A stretch of DNA of 64,000 bases from Desulfovibrio porci (GTDB lineage: Bacteria > Desulfobacterota > Desulfovibrionia > Desulfovibrionales > Desulfovibrionaceae): positions 1-64,000 of the forward strand of contig NZ_VUMH01000010.1 in NCBI RefSeq assembly GCF_009696265.1. Reading direction: 5' to 3'. Positions 43,737 through 51,832 of the stretch are shown here, in pieces. A program made the translations under genes and the position numbers. Below the pieces are notes generated by a model. That model saw nothing but the letters and a program-made list of their open reading frames with translations. It did not search any database and was not told where the DNA came from. Numbering within the stretch: position 1 is the stretch's first letter; each line of letters starts with the position of its first letter.

Positions 43737-44442
43737 GGCTCGCCAGCCGGAACTGTTTCGGCGTCAGGTTGTGCTGCCGCCGGAAGGCTTTGTGCATATG
43801 GCTCTGATCCGTAAAACCGGCGGCAGCGGCGGTTTCGGCCAGGGCCGTATCCGTCCGCAGCAGGGCGCGCGCCAGACGCAGACGGCCCAGCATCTGGAAG
43901 GCGTGGGGCGTCAGGCCGGTTTCACGGCGGAAGCGGCGGAGGAAATGCCAGGGGCTGTAGCCGGTCAGGGCGGCCAGCCGTGCAAGCGGCCGGGGCGTCG
44001 CGGGGTCGGAGAGCAGCAGACTGCATACGCTTTGGATGGGCGTTGCCGCCGGAAGATTTTCCGTCAGCGGAGCCGTATCCAGAAGACGCGCGCAAAGGGG
44101 CTGCTCCCGGCAATCCGGGCAGAGTCCGGCGCAGACGGCGCGAGCCGCGCTCAACCGCCAAACCGTTGCCGCGGCGGGAGCTGACGCGCGGCACACGGTC
44201 AACAGGGTTGTGCCGGGATCCAGCGTGAGCCTGTGGGCGCGCAACCGGGGAATGCGGAAGCATTCCCCGGTTCGGATACGCCGTGCGCCAAAAGGGGTTT
44301 CCAGCACAAGACCGCCGGAAAGCGCCGCGCCGGCCACCTCATGCGCGGCGTGCAGATGCCAGGGAAAGCGCCGCGCGGCGTCGCGGCAAAGAACGATCTC
44401 AAAGCCGCCGGAGGGCGAGTACTGATAGCTTACGGACGCCAT
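43720..44442 (-). CDS. AraC-family transcriptional regulator
   Basis: A 240-aa regulator if it starts at ATG 44442 (MASVSYQYSPSGGFEIV), with GGGG four bases upstream; the frame is open to 44502, overlapping the radical SAM gene. The N-terminal half is an AraC-type cupin sensor (RFPWHLHAAHEVAGAALSGG, then IRTGECFRIPRLRAHRL). Residues about 100-125 contain four Cys (AVCAGLCPDCREQPLCARLL), spaced as C-x3-C-x2-C-x5-C, which could bind metal or respond to redox. The C-terminal half has two helix-turn-helix units: PLARLAALTGYSPWHFLRRF and LAETAAAAGFTDQSHMHKAF, then FRRQHNLTPKQFR. Overlaps the cupin gene at its 3' end. Confidence 0.85.
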   Translation of the reverse strand: MASVSYQYSPSGGFEIVLCRDAARRFPWHLHAAHEVAGAALSGGLVLETPFGARRIRTGECFRIPRLRAHRLTLDPGTTLLTVCRASAPAAATVWRLSAARAVCAGLCPDCREQPLCARLLDTAPLTENLPAATPIQSVCSLLLSDPATPRPLARLAALTGYSPWHFLRRFRRETGLTPHAFQMLGRLRLARALLRTDTALAETAAAAGFTDQSHMHKAFRRQHNLTPKQFRLASLRLEA

Positions 44443-44467
44443 GACGCCCCACGGGCGCGGAAACGGC

Positions 44468-45880
44468 TCATTCCCCGTCCCCGTCCTGCTCATCCCGCTC
44501 ATTTTGGGCCAAAAGCGCGTCCGGGCCGCCTTTGGCGTCGGGTTCGGGCATATGCCACGCGCCGGGCAGAGGGGCCGTAATCTCCGCCGCGTCGCCCAGA
44601 TAGGGATTGAAGTAGCCGTAGCGCAGCCAGGGGCAGAGTTTCTTGAGCCGCTTCATAAATACGCCCAGGCCCATGCTCGGGGCCATGCTCAGGGCGCGGC
44701 CCTGATCCGGGTCGCCGCCCATCAGCCGGAAATACCATTCCGGGTCAATGTTCAGGTTGCGCCACTGGATCATGCTCACGCCGTTTTCGCCCACCAGGCG
44801 GGCCAGGGCTTCCAGCTCCTCCTCGGTGTCCGTGACGCCGGGAAAGAAGAGCAGGTTGAGCGAGACGAAGACGCCGCGCTGACGGGCCTCGCGGATGGCC
44901 GCGCGCACGTCGGCGAAGCTGTAGTTGGCGGGCCGGTAGTAACGCCGGTAGAGGTCCGCGCGGGCGCTGTTGCAGCTCACCCGCAGGCTGGTCAGCCCGG
45001 CTTCGGCCAGGCGCGCCACGGCCTCGGGACTGGAGGCGTTGGTGTTGCAGTTGACCGTGCCCCGGCCGCCTCCGGCGCGGAACAGGCGCACGCTTTCCAC
45101 CAGCAGGTCCGCGTTGGTCAGGGGGTCGCCCTCGCAGCCCTGGCCGAAGGAATAGATGGGCGTCGCGCCCTCCCGGCTCTGGTGCAGGCGCATGACTTCC
45201 ACGATTTCAGCGGCCTCGGGCGTGAAGGCCAGGCGGCACTGGGGCGTCACGGCCACGGGCGAATCCTTGTCCTGGGCCGAGATGCAGCCCACGCAGCGCG
45301 CGTTGCAGGCACGCGAGGTGGGCAGCGGCGCTTCATAGCGGCCCAGCGCGAAGTTGCGCGCCGCCGGGCAGTCATAGCGCAGCACGCAATTATTCAGGAT
45401 ATGGCGGATCAGGCGGTTGTCCGGGTGCTCGCGCAACAGCCGGCGCACGTTCTGCTCAATGCGGCCGCGCGGGATGCGGCGGAACTGCTGGCGCGGGTCC
45501 TGGTCCACCTTGCGGGCGCAGACGTAAAAGCGGCCTCGGGCGAAGCCCACCGCGCCGTAGGCGAAAAGGGGCAGCAGGGGCGCGTTTGCGTCGCTCTCAT
45601 AGGCCGGGTGGGCCGAAAGCGTGTGCGCGGGCGCGGCAAAGGCGGCCACGGCCAGCTGGTCCAGAACTTCGGTTTCGCCGCTTTCCGGATTCAGGCCCAC
45701 GGCCCGGCGGCCCGGCAGGAGAAAGAGTTCGCTTTCCTCGGGCAGGGGCATCAGCTCGTCCGGACGCGGCAGACCCCACTGGCCGCCCCGGCGGCAGACC
45801 ATCAGCAGGTCGGGATCGTCATAGATGTTGCCGCCCTCGTCGGCCATGACCAGATGCGGTTCAAGACGCGGCGCGGTCAT
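44468..45880 (-). CDS. Radical SAM protein of unknown function
   Basis: A 470-aa protein. The radical SAM cluster motif CNARCVGC (C-x3-C-x2-C) lies at about residue 195, after an N-terminal domain of about 190 residues. That domain contains LPLFAYGAVGFARGRFYVCA and a second Cys pair, NNCVLRYDCPAARNF, just before the cluster. The barrel continues with IYSFGQGCEGDPLTNADLLV (Gly-Glu motif), GTVNCNTNASSPEAVARL and GVFVSLNLLFFPGVTDTEEE, and a C-terminal WRNLNIDPEWYF segment. The gene has AAGGAGG before ATG 45880. No peptide substrate or cofactor operon is nearby: neighbours are an AraC regulator and, divergently, a small membrane protein. Substrate unknown. Confidence 0.85.
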   Translation of the reverse strand: MTAPRLEPHLVMADEGGNIYDDPDLLMVCRRGGQWGLPRPDELMPLPEESELFLLPGRRAVGLNPESGETEVLDQLAVAAFAAPAHTLSAHPAYESDANAPLLPLFAYGAVGFARGRFYVCARKVDQDPRQQFRRIPRGRIEQNVRRLLREHPDNRLIRHILNNCVLRYDCPAARNFALGRYEAPLPTSRACNARCVGCISAQDKDSPVAVTPQCRLAFTPEAAEIVEVMRLHQSREGATPIYSFGQGCEGDPLTNADLLVESVRLFRAGGGRGTVNCNTNASSPEAVARLAEAGLTSLRVSCNSARADLYRRYYRPANYSFADVRAAIREARQRGVFVSLNLLFFPGVTDTEEELEALARLVGENGVSMIQWRNLNIDPEWYFRLMGGDPDQGRALSMAPSMGLGVFMKRLKKLCPWLRYGYFNPYLGDAAEITAPLPGAWHMPEPDAKGGPDALLAQNERDEQDGDGE

Positions 45881-45987
45881 AAATCCTCCTTGCCCAAGCC
45901 GGGGTGAACGTATATAAGCGGAAAAGCGCGACGCGGACGGGCGCTCCCCGCCCGCCCGACGCGCACAGCGCTTTTGTGAGGCCCGTC

Positions 45988-46335
45988 ATGTTTTCCATCA
46001 TGTTGTTCATTTTTTTATGTTTTCTGGGCATGCTGGCTGTGCTGTTCTACATGCTGCGCAGTCAGGAACGGCTCTGCCGGATTTTGCGGGACGAGCACGC
46101 CCAGATGCGCGTTCTGTTGCGGGCCATGGAATCGCGCCTGGACGCCCTGAGCGGCCTTGCCGACCCCGCGCCCCGGCCCACCGGGGAGGTTCCGGCCCGC
46201 GACCCTCTCCTGCACCTGAGCTTTGAGGATCCGCTTCAGCCGGGCCGTCCGGGCCGGGACGAAAAGCCCGCCACGGATCCCGCGCTGGACCTGCATTTCG
46301 ATCCGCTCACGGACGAATCCGCCAACTCCCGCTAA
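45988..46335 (+). CDS. Small single-span membrane protein
   Basis: A 115-aa protein starting at ATG 45988 (GAGG upstream); the frame is open to 45904 but an internal hydrophobic start fits better. One transmembrane helix covers residues 2-24 (FSIMLFIFLCFLGMLAVLFYM), followed by a short amphipathic coil (RSQERLCRILRDEHAQMRVL) and an acidic Pro-rich cytoplasmic tail. Such a shape suggests a scaffold or phage-shock-like small protein, but I do not recognise the family. Confidence 0.6.
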   Translation: MFSIMLFIFLCFLGMLAVLFYMLRSQERLCRILRDEHAQMRVLLRAMESRLDALSGLADPAPRPTGEVPARDPLLHLSFEDPLQPGRPGRDEKPATDPALDLHFDPLTDESANSR

Positions 46336-46347
46336 TTCCGCCGTTTT

Positions 46348-47361
46348 TCAGACCGCCGACCCGAAATTTCCTCTGGCCGCGGCCAGATAGGCTTGCCTGA
46401 GAGCCGGTTCCGCCAGTTCCTCGGCCCAGAGCAGGTAGGGCATTTTCAGGCATTCCTCGCGGATGGCTGCGGCCCTGGCCTGGCGCGCGGCGATCAACGC
46501 TCCGGCGTCCTGCATCCAGAGATCGCAGAGATGGTCCGTAAAGGCTTGGGCCCGGTGCCGCGCGCGGTGTCCGGCATTGATCTCGGCCAGGGCCGTTTCC
46601 CCGATATAGGTCATCAGCTCGGGATTTTTAAGCAGCAGTCCGATACGGAACAGCGCGTCGCCCACATCGTCCGGCGCGTAGCCCACCAGGTGCTCGCCGT
46701 CCACGAAAAGCTCGGTCAGGCCGTGGCCCACGCGCGGCGTCAGCAGGCAACCGCCGCAGCCCATGGCTTCAAAGACCCGGAAATTCAGATCCCCGTGTTC
46801 ACAATGATTGAGCAGGATGCGTCCCTGCGGGAAAAGCGCGCGATAATTGCCGCGTTGCACATGCAGGCCCGGCAGGCGGCCCGCCAGACTTTGCAGAAAA
46901 GCGGCGCGCCGGGGCGTGTTTTCGTTGACCGTGCCCACGAACAGGCAATCCCAGAGCTTGGGCGCATCGGGTCGCGGCTGGTCCTCGTCTTGGGCGAAGG
47001 GCGGCGACCACCAGACCCGCTCGGGCGGCAAAAAGGGGCCGGAAAAGCGCTCCAGATGGCCGCGCAGGGAAACCAGGCAGGCGTCGAAGCCCTGGGCGTA
47101 CAGGGGCTGCCAGCTGTGGATATGCGAATCCACGCTGTAAAAAACCGTCAGGCAGGGAAAGCGCTCCATCCCCAGTACGAAAGGCGGGCGGCTTTTATCC
47201 GCCACCACCAGCACGTCCGGCGTGAAACCGGCCAGACGCACCAGATCCTCCCAGCAGAACACGCGGGCGTCTTCGAAATTATGCAGGGCCACGTCCTGCC
47301 AGCCGCAGGATTGCAGGGCCTGGCAGAAAAACGGGCTGCCGATCCATAACAGACGTTGCAT
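46348..47361 (-). CDS. CgeB-like glycosyltransferase
   Basis: A 337-aa protein of the GT-B type with a C-terminal Glyco_trans_1_2 (CgeB-like) domain: LNHCEHGDLNFRVFEAMGCG, then GCLLTPRVGHGLTELFVDGE. The N-terminal part has TPDVLVVADKSRPPFVLG and LTVFYSVDSHIHSWQPLYAQ. Start ATG 47361 (MQRLLWIGSPF) is preceded by GGGGGG; the frame extends to a TTG at 47472, which is less likely. This family glycosylates surface structures such as flagellin or LPS, but the acceptor is unknown. Divergent from the AsmA-type gene. Confidence 0.75.
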   Translation of the reverse strand: MQRLLWIGSPFFCQALQSCGWQDVALHNFEDARVFCWEDLVRLAGFTPDVLVVADKSRPPFVLGMERFPCLTVFYSVDSHIHSWQPLYAQGFDACLVSLRGHLERFSGPFLPPERVWWSPPFAQDEDQPRPDAPKLWDCLFVGTVNENTPRRAAFLQSLAGRLPGLHVQRGNYRALFPQGRILLNHCEHGDLNFRVFEAMGCGGCLLTPRVGHGLTELFVDGEHLVGYAPDDVGDALFRIGLLLKNPELMTYIGETALAEINAGHRARHRAQAFTDHLCDLWMQDAGALIAARQARAAAIREECLKMPYLLWAEELAEPALRQAYLAAARGNFGSAV

Positions 47362-47569
47362 AGCCCCCCAGAGGCGGCCGAAGCCCGGCAGGCGGCGCGC
47401 CCGGCGGACTGTTGCCAAAGACGGCAAGATAAAATAGGTTTTCAACCTAGCCCTGACGCCTTGTGGCGTCAAGGCGCGGGACAGTGGGGCGGCATCCCGG
47501 CTTCTCCATCCGGAGCGAACCGCGTCCGCTGTCCCGAGCGCTCAATGTGTTGAGCCGGTATCAACAGCC

Positions 47570-50500
47570 ATGTTTTTAACCTCTCGCCGTTTACGGCTCC
47601 TCTTGCGCATCTTTCTGGCGCTGCTGATTGCGTTGTCGGTTCTGCTGGCGACAGCTTTCTATCTTTTGCAGCGCAATCCCGAAGCTCTCACCCGTCACTA
47701 TCTGGATGAACTTTCCGCGCGCACCGGCCTGGTTTTTACCGTGGAAGGCGTGGACGTGGTGCTTTTGCCCGTGCCCTCCATCGCGGTGAGCAACGCTTCG
47801 GTGGAAGGGAAGGACCTGCACTTCTCCGTGGCCTACGGCACCCTGCGTCCTGACTTTCTGGCCCTGCTGCGCGGGGCCTTTGAGCCGCGCAATATATCCT
47901 TGCTGCGGCCCCGGCTGCGCGGCGCGCTGCCTCTGCCCCTGGGGGATCCGGAGGCGCTGGCGGCGCGTTTTGGCGGCGGGGGCGGCGGTTTGCCCGACCT
48001 GCTTGATGACTGCCGCATGACCATCGTCCAGGGCGAGGCCGATCTGACGGGCACGGACGGCGCGCGCCTGCAACTGGGCAGCCTGCAATGCCGCCTGGAC
48101 ACGGAATCTCCGGCCCGCGTCAGCGGCCGCGTGCATCTGGGCGCGGCCCTCTTGCAGCGGCAGGGGGCGCCCCTGATCCGTCTGGACAATTTTCTGGTTG
48201 AAGGGGAGAGCGACCTGCGCAGACCGCTCACGGCCACGCCCAAGCTGCTGGTCAGCGGCGCGCTGCGCTGGCCGCCCCATCTGGAGCGATTCAAGCTGGC
48301 GCTGAATTTTCAGGCCGGAATCACGGGCTGGACCGCGCACGCGGATCTGAGCGGAGAGCTGGCCAAGGATCAGGAACTGTTGCCCTTTGCGCTGGCCGGT
48401 ACGGCGGCCATGCGCGGCAAGGAACAAAGCGTCAGCCTGGAGCGGGTGCAGCTGGAATTCGGGCCGGACAGCGGGGAACTCAGCGGCACGCTGCGCCTGC
48501 CCGGCGCGCCGCAGGGCTTCAGCCTGGACGGCCGCCTGCTGCTGCACCGCGCGAGCCTGACCCAGTGGTTGGGTTTTGCCCGCAACCTCGCGCCCGGCCT
48601 GCAACTGGCCCTGGACAATCTCACTGACGGCAGCCTGGATTTTCATCTGGACGGCCAGGGCCTGAAAGTGCCGCGCATCGCGGTGCGCTGCGCCGGGGCG
48701 CGTTTTACCGGCTCCGGCGGCGTGGCCAGCTGGGCCAAACCGGAAGTGGCTTTGGACCTCAAGGCGGGCCGCCTCAATCTGGGACTGGCCATTCCCGAGG
48801 CTGCGGGCAAGCCGCCGCTGGGTCCCCGTTTTTTCCACGGCCCGCTGACGCCCCTGCCGGGCGAACCTCTTCAGCCCGGCGAAACCGGCGTGAACTACGA
48901 CATCCGGCTGGCCGCCGCCAGCGTGGATTACGGTCCCCTGCTCATTGAGGACGCCAAGGTGGTCATCAGCCCCGGCAAGATGGACAAAAACGGCCTGGAG
49001 GACACCCTGCTTGCGGCGGACGCGCGGCTCTACGGCGGCAGCATACATGGCGAGTGCATTCTGGGCGGCGGGCGCGAGCATCCCTATGCCATCAGCATGC
49101 GTTTCCGCGACGTGAACGGTGCGCCCCTGGGCAAGGCCATGCCCGTATTGCCGATCAAAAGCGGCCGTTTGCGGGCCGATGTGGACATCATGAGCCAGGG
49201 CCGCGAGCTGGCGGAATTTCTGGGCAAGCTCCGCGGCACGGTGAGCGCGCGCGGCGAGCGGGGAAGCCTGCGCCTGCCCGGTTCGTCCGGCGAGCTGGCG
49301 TTCAGCGGCATGGAGGTTGAGCTCAAGGCGCGTTCCGCCGCCTGGGAAAAGGGCCGTCTGGGCCTGGACGGCCAGTGGCGCGGCGTGCTGGACAGCGCGG
49401 ACCTCAACGGCCGGGCGGATCTGAACGGCAGGCTCTGGTTCAGCGGCGACGGCGGCGGCAACGGCAATCTGGATTTCCAGAATCTGCCCGGCAATCTGAC
49501 CTTGCGCCTGAGCCCGGCGCTCAGCTCGCTGCCCGAGGGCTTGCAGGCGGACCTCAGCGGCGATTTTTCCTGCCAGGGCGCGCGCAATCAGCTCGCGGTC
49601 GGCAACGCGCATGCCAGCGCTTTGGGCGTGGAGCTGCGGGGGCAGGCCCAGGTCATCGGCGGCAAGGGCGGGCTGGGCTGGCAGGGCTCGGTTTCGGCGC
49701 TCAGCCGGGATCTGAGCCGCACCCTGCGCCTGGCGTTCAACACGGCGGCCAAGCTGCCGCCCGCCCTGAACAAACTCAGCCTGGAAGCGGACTTCAAGGG
49801 CGGTCCGGACACGCTCTCGCTCAGCAATATCCGCGCCCACCTGGACCAGAGCGCGGTCGGCGGTTCGCTGACCGCCTCCCTGCGCAAGCCGCAACCGGAC
49901 CTGAATTTTAATCTCGGCGTGGACAAGCTCGACCTGAACCGCTACCTGGACGACAAAAAGGGCGAGCCGACCCAAAAGGGCGCTGCCAGGCCGTCGGGCA
50001 AAAAGTGGGATTTCCGCTTCATGCGCGGCTTCAGCGCCAAAGGCGAACTGCGCGTCAAGGAACTGACCGGCTGGCGCTTCAAAGCGCAGGATATCAAGTT
50101 GCCGCTTGCGCTGGAGAACGGTCTGCTGAGCTGCGGGCCCAACACGGCCCGTTTTTATGGCGCGCTCCTGCAAAGCCGGGCCAAAATAGATTTCAGCAAG
50201 GGCCTGCGTTTTGAAAGCTCTCTGGCCGTGGCGGACTTCGATCTGACCGCCGCCAGCCGGGACCGGGGCGGCGACGCGGTTCTGGGAGGCCGGGGCAGCA
50301 TCAGCTCCGAGGTACGGGGCGCGCTGACCGGACCGGGCCAACTGCCCGCCGCTCTGGACGGCGCCTGGCGCTTCACCGTGCGCGACGGTTCCTACCAGAA
50401 ACGCGGCGGCGACGGCGAGCTCAAGGGCAAACCCACGCTCTTCGGCCTGGCCTCGGCCTCGGGCACTATCACTGCCGGTATGGTCCGCACCGAGGATTTC

Positions 50501-50755
50501 AACCTTCAGGGGCCGGGCCTTAAAGTGCATGGCGGCGGCTGGATAGACCTGAACAGCGAGACGCTGGACTGCAACTTTACCGTGAATATGAAAAATCTGC
50601 CTGACTTTCCCCTGCGCCTCTACGGCAGCCTGCACGACAGCAAAACCTCCATCGGCGCGGGCAAGCTGATTCTGAACACCATCGGGGGCATCACCTCGGG
50701 CTTTGTGGACGTGCTGGGGGGCATTGTCGAGGGCACCTGGAAGCTGTTCCGCTAG
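47570..50755 (+). CDS. AsmA-family protein (envelope, lipid-transfer type)
   Basis: A 1,061-aa protein with a single N-terminal membrane anchor (residues 10-33, LLRIFLALLIALSVLLATAF) and a very long periplasmic part rich in beta-strands, as in the AsmA/TamB/YhdP family of inter-membrane lipid-transport bridges. The N-terminal AsmA domain reads YLDELSARTGLVFTVEGVDV, VLLPVPSIAVSNASVEGKDL and PDFLALLRGAFEPRNISLLR. The C-terminal AsmA_2 part ends with NMKNLPDFPLRLYGSLHDSK. The length is within the range of AsmA/YicH-like proteins of deltaproteobacteria. It likely helps phospholipid supply to the outer membrane; it stands 180 bp before adk, which has its own promoter. Confidence 0.85.
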   Translation: MFLTSRRLRLLLRIFLALLIALSVLLATAFYLLQRNPEALTRHYLDELSARTGLVFTVEGVDVVLLPVPSIAVSNASVEGKDLHFSVAYGTLRPDFLALLRGAFEPRNISLLRPRLRGALPLPLGDPEALAARFGGGGGGLPDLLDDCRMTIVQGEADLTGTDGARLQLGSLQCRLDTESPARVSGRVHLGAALLQRQGAPLIRLDNFLVEGESDLRRPLTATPKLLVSGALRWPPHLERFKLALNFQAGITGWTAHADLSGELAKDQELLPFALAGTAAMRGKEQSVSLERVQLEFGPDSGELSGTLRLPGAPQGFSLDGRLLLHRASLTQWLGFARNLAPGLQLALDNLTDGSLDFHLDGQGLKVPRIAVRCAGARFTGSGGVASWAKPEVALDLKAGRLNLGLAIPEAAGKPPLGPRFFHGPLTPLPGEPLQPGETGVNYDIRLAAASVDYGPLLIEDAKVVISPGKMDKNGLEDTLLAADARLYGGSIHGECILGGGREHPYAISMRFRDVNGAPLGKAMPVLPIKSGRLRADVDIMSQGRELAEFLGKLRGTVSARGERGSLRLPGSSGELAFSGMEVELKARSAAWEKGRLGLDGQWRGVLDSADLNGRADLNGRLWFSGDGGGNGNLDFQNLPGNLTLRLSPALSSLPEGLQADLSGDFSCQGARNQLAVGNAHASALGVELRGQAQVIGGKGGLGWQGSVSALSRDLSRTLRLAFNTAAKLPPALNKLSLEADFKGGPDTLSLSNIRAHLDQSAVGGSLTASLRKPQPDLNFNLGVDKLDLNRYLDDKKGEPTQKGAARPSGKKWDFRFMRGFSAKGELRVKELTGWRFKAQDIKLPLALENGLLSCGPNTARFYGALLQSRAKIDFSKGLRFESSLAVADFDLTAASRDRGGDAVLGGRGSISSEVRGALTGPGQLPAALDGAWRFTVRDGSYQKRGGDGELKGKPTLFGLASASGTITAGMVRTEDFNLQGPGLKVHGGGWIDLNSETLDCNFTVNMKNLPDFPLRLYGSLHDSKTSIGAGKLILNTIGGITSGFVDVLGGIVEGTWKLFR

Positions 50756-50842
50756 GGGCTTTAATGCCTGTCTTTTTGTCCGCCTGCCGCCTGTTCCAGG
50801 CGCTTCCGGCCCCTACATGCCGCCCGTTCTTCGCCGCTCCCG

Positions 50843-50871
50843 TTGACAGAACGCTTTTTCCGGGCTAGAAC
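50843..50871 (+). promoter_or_regulatory. Promoter of adk
   Basis: TTGACA (50843-50848), a 17-bp spacer, TAGAAC (50866-50871). The -35 box is perfect, the -10 has four of six consensus bases. Transcription would begin near 50878, about 55 bp before the adk start. Confidence 0.7.
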
Positions 50872-50931
50872 CGCAGAGAGCGTGTTCTTTTTTGCACAAA
50901 TCAACATCCGGTTCCGTCAAGGAGAGCAACG

Positions 50932-51603
50932 GTGAATATCCTGATTTTCGGACCCAACGGCAGCGGCAAGGGCACCCAGGGCAATCTGATCAAACAAAAG
51001 TACAATCTTGCTCATATCGAATCCGGGGCCATTTTCCGCGAACACATCGGCGGCGGCACGGAACTGGGCAAAAAAGCCAAGGCCTACATTGACCGCGGCG
51101 ACCTGGTGCCCGACGACATCACCATTCCCATGGTGCTGGAAACCCTGAAGACCAAGGGCAAGGACGGCTGGCTGCTGGACGGCTTCCCGCGCAACATGGT
51201 CCAGGCCGAGAAGCTGTGGGACGCGTTGCAGAAGGAAGGCCTCAAGCTCGACTACGTGGTGGAAATCCTGCTGCCGCGCGAAGTGGCCAAAAACCGGATC
51301 ATGGGCCGCCGCCTCTGCAAGGAAAACAACAACCACCCCAACAATATCTTTATTGACGCCATCAAGCCCGACGGCGACAAGTGCCGCGTCTGTGGGGCGC
51401 CGCTTTCCACCCGCAGCGACGACCAGGACGAGGCGGCCATCAACAAGCGCCACGACATCTATTACAACACCAAGGACGGCACCTTGGCCGCGGCCTATTT
51501 CTTCAAGAATCTGGCCGCCGAAGGGAAGACCAAGTACATTGAGCTCAACGGCGAAGGCAGCATTGACTCCATCAAGGAGACCCTGCTTTCCAAGCTGAAC
51601 TGA
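50932..51603 (+). CDS. adk: Adenylate kinase with metal-binding LID
   Basis: A 223-aa long-form adenylate kinase that interconverts 2 ADP with ATP and AMP. P-loop FGPNGSGKGTQG at residues 6-17, AMP-site region GWLLDGFPRNMVQAEKL at 79-95. In the LID four metal ligands can be counted: Cys129, His135, Cys151 and Cys154, the same set described for the zinc/cobalt/iron-binding Desulfovibrio gigas enzyme. Start is GTG 50932 after AAGGAGAG; no ATG would fit. In sulfate reducers this enzyme recycles AMP made during sulfate activation. Confidence 0.95.
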   Translation: MNILIFGPNGSGKGTQGNLIKQKYNLAHIESGAIFREHIGGGTELGKKAKAYIDRGDLVPDDITIPMVLETLKTKGKDGWLLDGFPRNMVQAEKLWDALQKEGLKLDYVVEILLPREVAKNRIMGRRLCKENNNHPNNIFIDAIKPDGDKCRVCGAPLSTRSDDQDEAAINKRHDIYYNTKDGTLAAAYFFKNLAAEGKTKYIELNGEGSIDSIKETLLSKLN

Positions 51604-51626
51604 GTTCGCCGCCACACGACATGTAT

Positions 51627-51650
51627 AGTGCCCCGCAAGGGGCACTTTTT
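51627..51650 (+). terminator. Intrinsic terminator of adk
   Basis: AGTGCCCC (51627-51634), GCAA tetraloop, GGGGCACT (51639-51646), TTTT. A short but textbook rho-independent terminator with a GNRA loop, 24 bp after the stop codon. Confidence 0.9.
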
Positions 51651-51832
51651 ATGATTTCCCCAGTCCCGGCGGGTTCCCTTTTGGCCGTTTTGCGGCTATG
51701 CTGCCCCTCATATTCTCGACTGATCCGCGACACTGCCGTGCCGCGCCGGACCTTGCCGCCGATGTATCCCGTACTGCGGCCCGCCCCGGCGAGGGCGGTT
51801 CTCCAGAGAGCAATGCCCGCAACGGATGCAGT

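Noticed and set aside
47591-50635. 1,014-codon open frame on the minus strand opposite the AsmA-type gene, and a 1,502-codon frame on plus opposite the GT3-GT35 fusion (28248-32756)
   Set aside because: Both are antisense shadows caused by high GC at third positions. They are rich in Ala, Gly, Arg, Gln and His without any domain pattern, whereas the opposite strand carries clear family motifs.
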